DNA from: Rhizobium sullae
Lineage (GTDB): Bacteria; Pseudomonadota; Alphaproteobacteria; Rhizobiales; Rhizobiaceae
Assembly: GCF_025200715.1 (NCBI RefSeq)
Contig: NZ_CP104144.1
Coordinates: 1,116,001-1,180,000, forward strand
Reading direction: 5' to 3'
Length of the DNA: 64,000 nt
The notes below the pieces were generated by a model. It saw only the letters and a program-made list of their open reading frames with translations. It had not been told where the DNA came from and ran no database searches. Below, piece by piece: positions 18,315 to 27,624 of this stretch (positions are counted from its first letter, which is position 1; each line of letters begins with the position of its first letter). A program made the translations under genes and the position numbers.

Positions 18315-19330
18315 TGCGGCAGCTTCACTTGCAGGTTGGCTGGCCAGCTTGCAGTGGGATCGGTTCTGACATAGCCGATGCCGCGTACGCCGGTTTTCAC
18401 GCGCGTCTCATATTCCTTCAGCAGATCCGGTGCGATCTTCAGCTTGACGCGGAACATCAGCTTCTCGCGCTCGTCCTCGGTTTCGACCGTCTTGGGCGTG
18501 AATTGCGCCTCTGAGGCGACGAAGGAGACGGTCGCCGGCACCACATACTGCGGTGCCGGGTCAAGAATAATGCGGGCCTCGTCGCCGATTGCCAGCCGGC
18601 CGGCGGCGCGTGCGGGCAGGAAAATCATCATCGAGACGTCTGAAAGATCGAGTAAGGTTGCAACCGGGGCGCCGGCAGCCACGACCTCGCCGGTCTGCAC
18701 GAGCTTGTATTCAACACGTCCGCGGCACGGGGCCTTCAACACGGCATCATCGAGCAGCGATTGAATGCGGGCAGCTTCGGCGCGCGCGGCTTCCGTTGCC
18801 GCCTGCGCCTCGTCTTGGCTTGCACGCGCTGCACGGTTTGCTGCTTCCGCGACATGCAACTGGCTGCGCCGCAAATCCAGTTGCTGCATGGTCCCGCTAC
18901 CCGTCTTGCTCATCGCCAGCGCGCGTTCGAGCTCCTGGCGGGCGAGAGTGAGTTCACTTTCGCGCTGTGCGATCGAGGCCGCCGCCTCTATTTCGCTGGT
19001 CTCGGATCGCCGGATCTGAGCCCTGGCACCAGCCAGCTGTGCGTCGAGATCGGCCGTATCGATCCGCGCGATGGGCGCACCGGCGTCGACGATCTCTCCC
19101 TCGTTGACGAGAACCTGCGCGAGGCGGCCCGCAAACTTGGCGGAAATCAAAACCTGCTGTGCCTCAATCCGTCCATTGGACATCGATATGTTCGGAAAAA
19201 GACGCTGGCCGGTCACCTTGTTCCAGAGGTCCTCGAAGCTGACCAGCATCGCGTCACTGTCGCCGGCGAGCGTCGTATTCGGGGCAAACGTTACGGCAGT
19301 TGCAAGCAGGATGCCAAGATATCGTCTCAT
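18311..19330 (-). CDS. HlyD-family periplasmic adaptor (membrane fusion protein)
   Basis: 339 residues. The N-terminal signal MRRYLGILLATAVTFAP ends near TLAGD. A lipoyl half-motif (ISAKFAGRLAQVLVNEGEIV) comes first, then a long alpha-helical hairpin rich in Ala/Glu/Arg (about residues 90-200), then the second lipoyl half (LKAPCRGRVEYKLVQTGEVV) and a beta-barrel. It links the inner-membrane ABC exporter encoded downstream to an outer-membrane channel that is not encoded here. First gene of the three-gene operon; a near-perfect anaerobox is 74 bp upstream. Confidence 0.9.
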   Translation of the reverse strand: MRRYLGILLATAVTFAPNTTLAGDSDAMLVSFEDLWNKVTGQRLFPNISMSNGRIEAQQVLISAKFAGRLAQVLVNEGEIVDAGAPIARIDTADLDAQLAGARAQIRRSETSEIEAAASIAQRESELTLARQELERALAMSKTGSGTMQQLDLRRSQLHVAEAANRAARASQDEAQAATEAARAEAARIQSLLDDAVLKAPCRGRVEYKLVQTGEVVAAGAPVATLLDLSDVSMMIFLPARAAGRLAIGDEARIILDPAPQYVVPATVSFVASEAQFTPKTVETEDEREKLMFRVKLKIAPDLLKEYETRVKTGVRGIGYVRTDPTASWPANLQVKLPQ

Positions 19331-19661
19331 CAGACCAGCCTTCGATCAGCGTTCCGGCGGCGTGCGCCCTGTCGTCTTCTATTGGCCGTGGCGACGGTCA
19401 TCCTTGATATAAGTCATCCTCGGAGAGAGGTGGTTCATCCGGCAGGCCACCATCACGTGGTCCTCGCCCGTTGGCAGAATGGGTTGCCGCCGAAACGACC
19501 TCGAGGCTTATGTGGATGAGGTTGTGGCAACGGCCTTGCCTCGACGGAAGATCAGGATTTGCTGCGGAAGATTGTCGTGGACTTCAATGCCGCCGGCCAG
19601 GCTGCCGATGAAGTACTTCTTCACGAGAAGATGCACGACCTGATCTTCACGGCTGCAGAAG
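19331..19661. other. Intergenic region with possible decayed coding remnant
   Basis: Besides the HlyD promoter region, the plus strand at about 19515-19680 reads EAYVDEVVATALP in one frame and LLRKIVVDFNAAGQAADEVL in another. This looks like a frameshifted remnant, but I cannot name it and no ribosome site is present. Confidence 0.3.
19404..19417. promoter_or_regulatory. Near-perfect FixK/FNR box before ABC export operon
   Basis: TTGAT-ATAA-GTCAT differs from TTGAY-N4-RTCAA only at the last base and lies 74 bp upstream of the HlyD gene start at 19330. Confidence 0.5.
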
Positions 19662-20033
19662 TCATGGAGCAACCGAACTGGCGGCGATGTCGTCGATCGT
19701 TCGCAAAGCCTCGCCGTGTGCGATTGTCGCGGTCTCATTTGCAGTCTTTGCCGCAACGGCAAAGATGCGGCTGGTTTCGCGTGCATAGTCCGTGATCATT
19801 TGTGCTGAGAAATCATTGATAAGGTCCGATGCGTCACGCATCGCCTGAGGGTTCGCAAGGGCGCTGGCGAATGTGACGTCCTTGCCAACGCGATCGAGCC
19901 AGAACGAGAGGCCCTCGATCTGATACCGAAGCGCCGCGCCAGCAAACTCCGCCTGAAACTTCGTGCCTGCCAAAATGGCAGCGCCGAATGGGCTGAATTG
20001 CAAGAATGGAAGTGACATCTGCAGGCTGGTCAT
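19662..20033 (-). CDS. Phasin-like protein
   Basis: 123 residues. The sequence FLQFSPFGAAILAGTKFQAE, then YQIEGLSFWLDRVGKD and helical amphipathic segments (DLINDFSAQMITDYARETSR) are typical of the phasin family (Phasin_2) that coats polyhydroxyalkanoate granules. No signal peptide. Phasins stabilise carbon storage granules, which accumulate when oxygen limits respiration, consistent with its island. A one-mismatch anaerobox lies 60 bp upstream. Confidence 0.7.
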   Translation of the reverse strand: MTSLQMSLPFLQFSPFGAAILAGTKFQAEFAGAALRYQIEGLSFWLDRVGKDVTFASALANPQAMRDASDLINDFSAQMITDYARETSRIFAVAAKTANETATIAHGEALRTIDDIAASSVAP

Positions 20034-20092
20034 GTGTGCGGCCTCCGCGGTTATTCAGATGATTGAGCTACGCCATTTCTTCGTCTTCGTCC

Positions 20093-20106
20093 TTGATCTC
20101 GCTCAA
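20093..20106. promoter_or_regulatory. Imperfect FixK/FNR box before phasin gene
   Basis: TTGAT-CTCG-CTCAA, one mismatch in the right half, 60 bp upstream of the phasin start at 20033 and overlapping the end of the Pat-like gene. Confidence 0.4.
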
Positions 20107-22862
20107 GGCGGATTAGGAAATGACCGTCGCAGTTTATGGCCTCCCGTGTTTGCATCACGCTTGTTCCGCCCCCCTGCCGCATTTGGATCGGAAAGCCTGA
20201 TGCGGACCTGTTTGAGGCTTGCATCGCCGGATGAGGTCACGACCTCAAAGCCGAGCTTGCGGCACAGCCCGAGCATCTTTTCGTTGCTGCGCAGGACGGC
20301 ACCACGAACCTCCGCCAGACCTTCTGCACGCGCAAACGTCAGAAGCTGTTGCAGGAGCGCCGTGCCCAAGCCGATGCGCTGTTGGTCGCTCCTGACCAGC
20401 ACGCCATATTCGCCCCACTCCCTCCCCGCGTCGATCACGAGACGAGAAACGCCTACAAGCTGCCCCACCGGATTGATCGCCACGAAGGCCATCTCCCGCT
20501 CATAGTCGATATGCGTCATGCGGACGATTGCCGCCTCGGAAAGCCTGGTCTGCCCAAAAAACCGCATCCGCAAATCGTCTGCCGTTGTCTGCTCCAGCAA
20601 CCCCGCATATAGCTCGGCGTCCAAGGGAAGGATCGGTCGCAAGGAGAAGCATTGCCCCCTCAAGGTGACGTCGCTGCTCCACCCGGCCGGATATGGCCTG
20701 ATCACCAGGTTCCGATTCGGCGCTGGTTCCCGCAATCTGGATGGATCGATCTCGATGCGGGCGTCGAGGGCGATGATTGTTCGAGATCCGGCGACCAGCG
20801 GATTGATATCAACAGCACGAACGAACGGAAAATCGACCGCCATCTGCGACAGCGCGAGAAGCACTTTTTTGATGGCGTCACGATCTGCGGCCGGAATGTG
20901 ACGAAAGCCTTGCAACAGCCGGTCGATGCGGGTGGCTTTGATCAGATCGTCTGCTAGGCCGTCATCAAGAGGCGGTAGGCCCATGGCGACGTCGTCGGTC
21001 TGCTCGACCGCAATCCCTCCAGCCCCGAACACGATGGCTGGCCCAAATACGGCATCAGCCGAAAGTCCCGCCAGAAGTTCGAACCCATTGTCGACCTTGA
21101 CCATGGGCTGGAGGACATATCCGTCGATCTGGTCGGCAAAACCTGCCGTCGTTGCCGCTGCTTTCATTTTACGTGCGGCCCGGCGCACCTCGGCCGTGCT
21201 TGTGAGATTCAAGGCGACGCCACCAATGTCCGATTTATGGGTAATTTTCCGCGACAGGATCTTCAAGACGATGGCTGGATGGTGCCGCAACATTCTCGTC
21301 GCAAGGGTGTCGACGGCCGCGATCGTTCCAGCAACGAGATATTCGGGAACTGGAATCCCGTAAGCCCCAAGCACGCCTTTTGCTTCGATCTCCGTCAGCA
21401 TCGCCCTCCCCTCGCTCGCCGCTTCCTCAAAAATGCCGAAAGCTGCATTTCGATCGAAGCTGCTCTCTTTGGTGGTCGAACCCGCAATATGCGTGAGCTG
21501 CTCCTTGCGCCGGCCCCACTGGGCGAGAATATGAAGGGCGGCTATCGCGTCGTCGGGCATTTCATGGTCGGAGATGCCAGCACCGCGCAGAATCTGGCGG
21601 CCGTCCCTGGCCGCCTTCCCGCCCAGGAAGCAGGTGAGCAGCGGCTTGCCGGCCACGGTGCCCTCCTGCACTATGCCTGCAACCGCCAGAGCGGTCACAG
21701 CCGGCGGCGCAGCCTGTACCGGGCAATGCAAGGCAAGAACGGCATCCACCCCGGTATCGGCGGCGATCGTCCTGACTGCTGCAGCGTAGCGGTCGGGTGT
21801 TGCATCGCCCGCGACATCGACGGGATTGTTCCTCGACCATCCGCCCGGGAGGAGCCGGTCGAGGTCGGCTACCGTTTCTGCCGTCAACGATGCAAGCACT
21901 TCGCCCTTGTCAAGAAGGCTGTCGACGGCAAGCACGCCGGCGCCGCCGCCGTTGGTGACGATGGCGATACGCGTAGGAGAGAGCGGCGGGAAGCGCGCGG
22001 TGATCTCGGCAGCGGCAAACAGTTCCGAAAGCGTCATGACCCGAATGATGCCGGCCCTTTTCAGGACCGCATCAAGAATGCGGTTGTTGCTGGCGAGCGC
22101 GCCGGTGTGGGTCGCCGCCGCCGCAGCAGCAGCCTTATGGCGGCCCGGGACGATGGCGATCAACGGCTTCAGGCGCCCCGCCGCACGCGCGGCCGAGATG
22201 AATTTCCTCGGATTAACGATGGATTCCAGATAGATGATGATTGCAGACGTCTCGTGATCGGTCGCCAGGAGATCAATCGCATCGCCAATATCGACGTCGA
22301 TCATATCGCCAAGCGAGATGACCTGTGAAAACCCAATATCGTGATCGCCTGCCCAATCAAGAAGAGAACTTACGATAGCGCCGGATTGGGATAGCAGCCC
22401 AATGTTGCCGCGGCTGGCACCTGTGAGCACGAAGCTTGCATTGAGATTTGCCGTCGGCAGGATCAAGCCAACGACGTTTGGCCCGAAGAGCCTCAAGCCG
22501 TAAGGCTTGCTCGCCTCAAGAGCGGCTTGCCTGAGGCCGTTCTTGTCAGACAGTCCTGCCGTGACAAGAACCGCGATCTTGGTTCCCTTCTCTCCCAACT
22601 CGCGAAGAAGCGACGGTATCGTCGGGGCCGGTGTCGCAACAATTGCGATGTCCGGCGCGGCAGGCAATGCAGAGACGCTTGGATAGCAGCTTTGCTCAAG
22701 AATTCGCGCGTGTTTCGGGTTGACCGGCCAGATGTCTCCGGCAAATCCTCCACGCAACACATTATCCAGAATCTTTGACCCGATCGCGTCTGGCCGCGTG
22801 GAGGCGCCGATAATGGCAATCGATCGAGGATGAAGCAGCGGCGCAAGGTTCTTGATCGACAT
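20103..22862 (-). CDS. Pat-like protein: NDP-forming acyl-CoA synthetase fused to GNAT acetyltransferase
   Basis: 919 residues from MSIKNLAPLLHPRSIAIIGA. The CoA-binding Rossmann domain (IAIIGASTRPDAIGSK) comes first, then the succinyl-CoA-ligase-like domain, an ATP-grasp domain from about residue 490, and a C-terminal GNAT domain (about 740-890) with QQRIGLGTALLQQLL as acetyl-CoA loop. This is the layout of protein lysine acetyltransferase Pat/YfiQ, which controls acetyl-CoA synthetase. Unlike Salmonella Pat, where a catalytic His is replaced, here THTGALASNN keeps the His of active NDP-forming synthetases. A FixK box 115 bp upstream suggests low-oxygen induction. Confidence 0.85.
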   Translation of the reverse strand: MSIKNLAPLLHPRSIAIIGASTRPDAIGSKILDNVLRGGFAGDIWPVNPKHARILEQSCYPSVSALPAAPDIAIVATPAPTIPSLLRELGEKGTKIAVLVTAGLSDKNGLRQAALEASKPYGLRLFGPNVVGLILPTANLNASFVLTGASRGNIGLLSQSGAIVSSLLDWAGDHDIGFSQVISLGDMIDVDIGDAIDLLATDHETSAIIIYLESIVNPRKFISAARAAGRLKPLIAIVPGRHKAAAAAAATHTGALASNNRILDAVLKRAGIIRVMTLSELFAAAEITARFPPLSPTRIAIVTNGGGAGVLAVDSLLDKGEVLASLTAETVADLDRLLPGGWSRNNPVDVAGDATPDRYAAAVRTIAADTGVDAVLALHCPVQAAPPAVTALAVAGIVQEGTVAGKPLLTCFLGGKAARDGRQILRGAGISDHEMPDDAIAALHILAQWGRRKEQLTHIAGSTTKESSFDRNAAFGIFEEAASEGRAMLTEIEAKGVLGAYGIPVPEYLVAGTIAAVDTLATRMLRHHPAIVLKILSRKITHKSDIGGVALNLTSTAEVRRAARKMKAAATTAGFADQIDGYVLQPMVKVDNGFELLAGLSADAVFGPAIVFGAGGIAVEQTDDVAMGLPPLDDGLADDLIKATRIDRLLQGFRHIPAADRDAIKKVLLALSQMAVDFPFVRAVDINPLVAGSRTIIALDARIEIDPSRLREPAPNRNLVIRPYPAGWSSDVTLRGQCFSLRPILPLDAELYAGLLEQTTADDLRMRFFGQTRLSEAAIVRMTHIDYEREMAFVAINPVGQLVGVSRLVIDAGREWGEYGVLVRSDQQRIGLGTALLQQLLTFARAEGLAEVRGAVLRSNEKMLGLCRKLGFEVVTSSGDASLKQVRIRLSDPNAAGGRNKRDANTGGHKLRRSFPNPP

Positions 22863-22976
22863 TCATCGCCCTTTCACTGTTAGCGGCAGGCGACTATTGG
22901 CTCGCGAGTGTTCATGGCCCCGCGAGTCACGCCGGAACGCACAGGATCGACCTTAGCGATGCGGTAGCGGCTAGCG

Positions 22977-22990
22977 TTGATCCGCATCAA
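22977..22990. promoter_or_regulatory. FixK/FNR box before Pat-like gene
   Basis: TTGAT-CCGC-ATCAA, a perfect anaerobox 115 bp upstream of the Pat-like start at 22862 and just downstream of the APH/kinase gene end. Confidence 0.75.
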
Positions 22991-23046
22991 ACGTGGACGT
23001 CACATTTGCCGCGTTGCGGCGGCTTGAGAAGGATCGGCCGGAAATT

Positions 23047-24594
23047 TCAAGTCGTTGCCGTAGCGAGCTCATCGGACATCGATCCCGCGAGGATCTCGTC
23101 GCAGATGAGATCAATGTTTTTGGAGGCATCGATCTTGCGCCAGGCGAGCCCATCAACCCGGCGTGAAAGCTGCATCATAAGGACCTCGAGCCTCGCATCC
23201 GAAGGACCACCTTGGCGGTCCTCCACGCGTTTCCATAACATGGCAGGTTCAGCATTGAGCCAGAACCCGCTGAACCGGATGTTCCGCCGGCACGCTGGCG
23301 TCTCGATCGCAGCCCGATGTTTTGCATCGTCGAAGACAGCGTCAGCGACGACGCATCCGCCATCGGAAAGAATGGCGTCCGTCCGCAGGACCATTTCCAT
23401 ATATACGCGTTCAGACACCTCTCGGCGGTAGGCCGCCTTCGGAAGGCGTGTTTCCGCCGGAACGCCGTGCATGGCTTTGCGCAGGCGGTCGCTTTCGACA
23501 ATGCGCGCGCCCGGCGCTGTGCCGATGTGGGGAGCAAGGCGTTCCGCCACCGTTGTCTTGCCGGAGCCGCTCAATCCGCCGAGCGCAATCAGCCGTGGAG
23601 GTCTTGCTACGAGCAGCTCTTGCGCCAACTCGAAATAAGATCGGGCTTCGGCGCGCAACGCTTCGATGTTCGCCTTTGCAGTTTCAGCCTGCGTTGCCGT
23701 CACGTGGGCACGCACGGCAGCACGCACTGCCAGGAAAAAAGGCAAGAGGGTAAAGCCATCCTCATTGTCGGACTCGTCGAAATAGCGGTTCGCAACCAGA
23801 TTGGCATGCTGACGATGGCCTCGATGCCAGAGGTCCATGAGCAGGAAGGCAAGGTCGTAAAGGACGTCAACCGTGGCGATTGCATCGTTGAATTCGATGC
23901 AATCAAACAGGCGCGGCTCGCCGTCAAGAAGGCAAATATTGCGCAGATGCAGATCGCCGTGGCAGCGCCTTATCTTTCCCGCTGCACTTCGCGCCCGCAG
24001 CCGATCCGCATGCCGTTCAAGCGCGCATCGCAAAAGCTGGTCAAAGGCAACAACCTCATGTTCGGTAAATAGGGTGCTGGTGGCAAATCCCGCCCTGTTG
24101 ACGCTCAGGACCGCCTCCATCTCGGCCACACCATCCTTGCCTTGCGTGACAATCGCATCTTGATGGTAGCGTACGATCATTCGCGCTGTCGACGTCATCA
24201 GATCGTCGGTCAGCTTGTCGGCTGCCGCAAGCCTGTCGAATAAGAGATCCTGGTCGAAGCGGATCATCTCGACGACGGCGTCAATGCACGTGCCGTCTTT
24301 TGCGAAACAGACGGCGCCGTCTTTGTCCCTTGAGAGGGTCTTGACGCCGAGATAAAGGCCGGGGGCCGTCAGTCTGTTCAGCTCCACTTCCTTTTGACAG
24401 GCATTCAAACGCAGGGGTGCGGTCGAGAAATCGACATAAGGGAGCTTCACCGCTTTCTTCATTTTGTAGGCGCGCTGACCCGCCAGAAAAATCCGCGAGA
24501 TATGCGTTTCGATCACATCAACCGCCACGCTGAGACCGTACGATTTCGGATCGCTTAGGAAGGCTATCGCCTCCTGCTGATCGTCGAGACCCAT
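23047..24594 (-). CDS. Bifunctional aminoglycoside-phosphotransferase-like / P-loop kinase protein
   Basis: 515 residues from MGLDDQQEAIAFLSDPKSYG, with GGAG six bases upstream. The N-terminal two-thirds is APH-like, with the catalytic HGDLHLRNICLLDG (Brenner-type HxD..N) and DCIEFNDAIATVDV. The C-terminal third is an AAA/Zeta-toxin-like kinase with Walker A GGLSGSGKTT. This is the COG2187-COG0645 fusion. Mycobacterium Rv2004c, a DosR-regulon member, has the same architecture. Substrate is unknown; antibiotic resistance should not be assumed. A perfect FixK box is 108 bp upstream. Confidence 0.85.
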   Translation of the reverse strand: MGLDDQQEAIAFLSDPKSYGLSVAVDVIETHISRIFLAGQRAYKMKKAVKLPYVDFSTAPLRLNACQKEVELNRLTAPGLYLGVKTLSRDKDGAVCFAKDGTCIDAVVEMIRFDQDLLFDRLAAADKLTDDLMTSTARMIVRYHQDAIVTQGKDGVAEMEAVLSVNRAGFATSTLFTEHEVVAFDQLLRCALERHADRLRARSAAGKIRRCHGDLHLRNICLLDGEPRLFDCIEFNDAIATVDVLYDLAFLLMDLWHRGHRQHANLVANRYFDESDNEDGFTLLPFFLAVRAAVRAHVTATQAETAKANIEALRAEARSYFELAQELLVARPPRLIALGGLSGSGKTTVAERLAPHIGTAPGARIVESDRLRKAMHGVPAETRLPKAAYRREVSERVYMEMVLRTDAILSDGGCVVADAVFDDAKHRAAIETPACRRNIRFSGFWLNAEPAMLWKRVEDRQGGPSDARLEVLMMQLSRRVDGLAWRKIDASKNIDLICDEILAGSMSDELATATT

Positions 24595-24702
24595 TGCTAT
24601 CTCCGTTTTAAGCCGTTCATCCGGATGGCGTAGCCACTTAACAGCGGCGAAGAGCTTTGAAGTCCGCTGAAGAATATCAAAGCATGCCCGAATGTATCCG
24701 CA

Positions 24703-24716
24703 TTGATGAAGATCAA
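24703..24716. promoter_or_regulatory. FixK/FNR box before APH/kinase gene
   Basis: TTGAT-GAAG-ATCAA, perfect, 108 bp upstream of the start at 24594, in the short gap after the cation ATPase gene. Confidence 0.75.
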
Positions 24717-24739
24717 CGCTGCCATGCCCCGTTGTCCCG

Positions 24740-27451
24740 TCAGGGTTGCTCATTCAGCTCCGTCTTGAGATGCGCGCCGAGGGCCGGTTGTCGAGCGCTC
24801 AACGAAAGCCAGAGCTGCCCTGCAACGAGCGGTAGCAGGCTGGAGCCGATGGCAAGCGCCCAGCCTTCCATTCCTATGGAGGCAATTTCCAGGGTTTCCG
24901 ACAGTAACGGCACGTTGATCCCTGCAAACAGCAGCGCAAGGCAAAGTGCGGTGGCATACCAGACAAAGCGGTTTTGGGTTACCGAGTTATACCAAAAACC
25001 ACTCCCGCTCTCCCGCATGTTGAAAGTGTGCCACAGCTGGGCAAGCGCGATGGTGACGAAGGAAACCGTCGTCGCCTGTTCGGCTGCCAGGCCAAGCCAA
25101 CGTATCGACGAAATCAATGCCAAAAGCGTGGCGCCCGAAATTGCCGCTCCATAGATCGCGACAGAGAGCCATTGCGCCTTCGTGAGGATTGCCTCGTTCG
25201 GTTGGCGCGGCGGCCGGACGAGGACGTCGTCTTCGCCTTCGCCGGCGGCAAGCGCAAAGGCCGGAAAGACATCCGTGACAAAGTTCAGGAATAGAATTTG
25301 TAGTGGCAGCAGCGCCAGTGGCAGTCCCGTGAAGACGGCAATACCCACAACGAGCACCTCTGCAAGATTGCAGGAGAGCAGGTATGCGGAGAACCTGCGG
25401 ATATTGGCGAAGATGATCCGTCCCTCGCGAACGGCATGCACGATGGTTGAAAAGGCGTCGTCGAGCAAGACCATGTCCGCAGCCTCTCGGGCCACATCTG
25501 TTCCACGTTGCCCCATGGCGACACCGATGTCCGCCTTGCTGAGAGCCGGCGCATCATTGACCCCGTCTCCCGTCATGGCGACCACTTCGCCTTCGCGCTG
25601 AAAGGCACCGATCAACTGGAGCTTTTGCTCCGGGCTCACGCGCGCGAAGATCTGCCTGTGAATGATCTCCTGACGCTCCGCCTCGGACGCGTCATGCAGC
25701 CGGGACATCTCTGCGCCAGTCATCACGAACGCGCCAGGCTCCGTTAGGCCAATCGCTTGCGAAATTCCGAGGGCGGTACTTGGGTGATCGCCGGTTGCCA
25801 TGACGACGCGGATTCCTGCACGTCGCAAAGCGGCGATCGTTTCCGGTATATCGCCCCGCGGTGGATCGCGAAAAGCGACGAGGCCGTAGAATACCAATCC
25901 GTCTGGAACCGGTTGATCCTGGCTCGAACGTGGATGAACGGCGACCGCCAGGACCCTCAGCCCTCTTGCCGCAAGTTCTTCACCACGACGCAGCCAAACC
26001 GCTCGCTCCGCCGCATCAAGCGTGTCCATCTTGATGCCGATCCGGTCTGCAGCTGCCAACACTTCTTCAGGAGCACCTTTTACGGCGGCAAAGTGATTGT
26101 CACCAGATCTGTGTATGGTTGCCATGCGCCTGGTTGCCGTGTCGAAGGGATGTTCGGCCACTTCCGGGAACGTCACGATCTGTTCCTTGCGGTCAAGACC
26201 CGCGAAGCTTCCAGCGCGCAGGAGAGCGACCTCCATCGGATCACCGGTGCCGGAATAGGCATGGCGGTCATATTCCGCGTTTGAACACAGAACACCGATC
26301 AGCAGTGCCTGCATGAGTTCTGGATCAGCCGAGGGATCGACAATGTTGCCATCCTTCAGGATGGAGGCCAGGTCGTGATCAATCGAAAAATCACCTGAAG
26401 GCGTGAGAATTTGCTCAACCTCCATGCGATTTTCGGTAAGTGTGCCGGTCTTGTCGGTCATGATGACGGTCGTCGAACCGAGCGTCTCTACGGCAGCCAG
26501 GTTTTCGACCAGTGCGTTGTGCCGTGCCATACGCAGCATGCCGCGTGCCAGTGTCAGCGTCGCCACGACCGGCAGACCCTCGGGGATAGCGGCTACGGCA
26601 AGTGCAATCGCCGTTTCAACCATCAAGAAGACCGGCCTTCCCGACGAGAGCCCGGCTACAGAAATAGCCGCGGCGAGGGCCAAGGTAATCCATATGAGCT
26701 GCCGCGATAGAAGCGCAAGCTGGCGTTCAAGGGGAGTGTCTCCGCCGCTGGCCTCGTCAACCAATTCAGTAATGCGGCCAAGTTCTGTGGCAAGACCGGT
26801 ACCCGTTACGATGCCCTCGCCACCTCCGCTAACGATATGTGTGCCTTTAAAGAGCATGGCGTCGCGCTCGTGTAATCCGGCAAGGGCTGAGTTCGGCTCG
26901 ATCCCCTTGCCGACCGGCACGGATTCACCGGTCAAAGCCGACTCGTCGATTCTTAACGCGGCGGAACTCGAGCAACGCATATCGGCTGCAATCACGTCGC
27001 CCGCGTCAAGCAGCACAACATCCCCGGGAACCAGTTTCTGCGCCGCAATTTGCTGCGCATGGCCCGCTCGACGCACGCGCGCGCTGCGTTTTCCAAGACG
27101 CCTTAAGGCCTCCAGAGAGCGCACCGCCCTTCGCTCGGTGAAATAGCCGATTGCCGAATTGATTAACAGCACGGCAGCTATTGCCACAGCCTGCTGGTAC
27201 TCGCCGAATGCAAGCGAAAGCGCAGTAGCCGCGGCGAGCAACAGCATGACAGGACTCGCGAACTGTCGCAGTAACAAGCGAACATCCGACAGACGCCTCT
27301 TCGTCGTGAGGGCATTTGCGCCGAACTGCTGCAGCCGATGCTCGGCGTCGTGCTCGTCAAGCCCACGGGCCGGATCAACGCCGAGTGCGACGGCGACTTC
27401 CGAGACAGTCATTGAATGGGCGTTGCGGGTGGGCGATACGGCCGAGTCCAA
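24740..27451 (-). CDS. P2-type cation-transporting ATPase (Ca2+/CtpF-like)
   Basis: 903 residues. It has the N-terminal cation ATPase domain (LGVDPARGLDEHDAEHRLQQ), TGESVP in the actuator, membrane helix 4 AIPEGLP with the SERCA/PMR1-type ion site, phosphorylation [25 protein letters not shown] and the C-terminal transport domain with NFVTDVFPA. It is a plasma-membrane P2A-like pump, closest in type to Ca2+ or Mn2+ ATPases and to mycobacterial CtpF, another DosR-regulon product. An internal ATG 12 codons in (MTVSEVAVALG) could be the true start. A FixK box lies 128 bp upstream. Confidence 0.88.
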   Translation of the reverse strand: MDSAVSPTRNAHSMTVSEVAVALGVDPARGLDEHDAEHRLQQFGANALTTKRRLSDVRLLLRQFASPVMLLLAAATALSLAFGEYQQAVAIAAVLLINSAIGYFTERRAVRSLEALRRLGKRSARVRRAGHAQQIAAQKLVPGDVVLLDAGDVIAADMRCSSSAALRIDESALTGESVPVGKGIEPNSALAGLHERDAMLFKGTHIVSGGGEGIVTGTGLATELGRITELVDEASGGDTPLERQLALLSRQLIWITLALAAAISVAGLSSGRPVFLMVETAIALAVAAIPEGLPVVATLTLARGMLRMARHNALVENLAAVETLGSTTVIMTDKTGTLTENRMEVEQILTPSGDFSIDHDLASILKDGNIVDPSADPELMQALLIGVLCSNAEYDRHAYSGTGDPMEVALLRAGSFAGLDRKEQIVTFPEVAEHPFDTATRRMATIHRSGDNHFAAVKGAPEEVLAAADRIGIKMDTLDAAERAVWLRRGEELAARGLRVLAVAVHPRSSQDQPVPDGLVFYGLVAFRDPPRGDIPETIAALRRAGIRVVMATGDHPSTALGISQAIGLTEPGAFVMTGAEMSRLHDASEAERQEIIHRQIFARVSPEQKLQLIGAFQREGEVVAMTGDGVNDAPALSKADIGVAMGQRGTDVAREAADMVLLDDAFSTIVHAVREGRIIFANIRRFSAYLLSCNLAEVLVVGIAVFTGLPLALLPLQILFLNFVTDVFPAFALAAGEGEDDVLVRPPRQPNEAILTKAQWLSVAIYGAAISGATLLALISSIRWLGLAAEQATTVSFVTIALAQLWHTFNMRESGSGFWYNSVTQNRFVWYATALCLALLFAGINVPLLSETLEIASIGMEGWALAIGSSLLPLVAGQLWLSLSARQPALGAHLKTELNEQP

Positions 27452-27578
27452 ATCAGTTCTCCCTCGAGTGTCTTTCCGGTTGCTCTTCCTTTCTGACGCG
27501 GGAGGACGATGATGCGCCAGTCGTCCGGCTGTTCTCTCAGCACCTAGCGCAAATATCTATCCTTCGCCGGCTTTCGCT

Positions 27579-27592
27579 TTGATGAAGGTCAA
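27579..27592. promoter_or_regulatory. FixK/FNR box before P2-type ATPase
   Basis: TTGAT-GAAG-GTCAA, full match to the consensus, 128 bp upstream of the ATPase start at 27451. Confidence 0.75.
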
Positions 27593-27624
27593 ATTCAACA
27601 AGCCTCGCGAGCATGGTTTCGCCG

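Noticed and set aside
19559..19795. Plus-strand frame MLRKIVVDFNAAGQAADEVL
   Set aside because: Only a TTG start without ribosome site, overlaps the phasin gene antisense, no recognised domain; kept only as a possible remnant.
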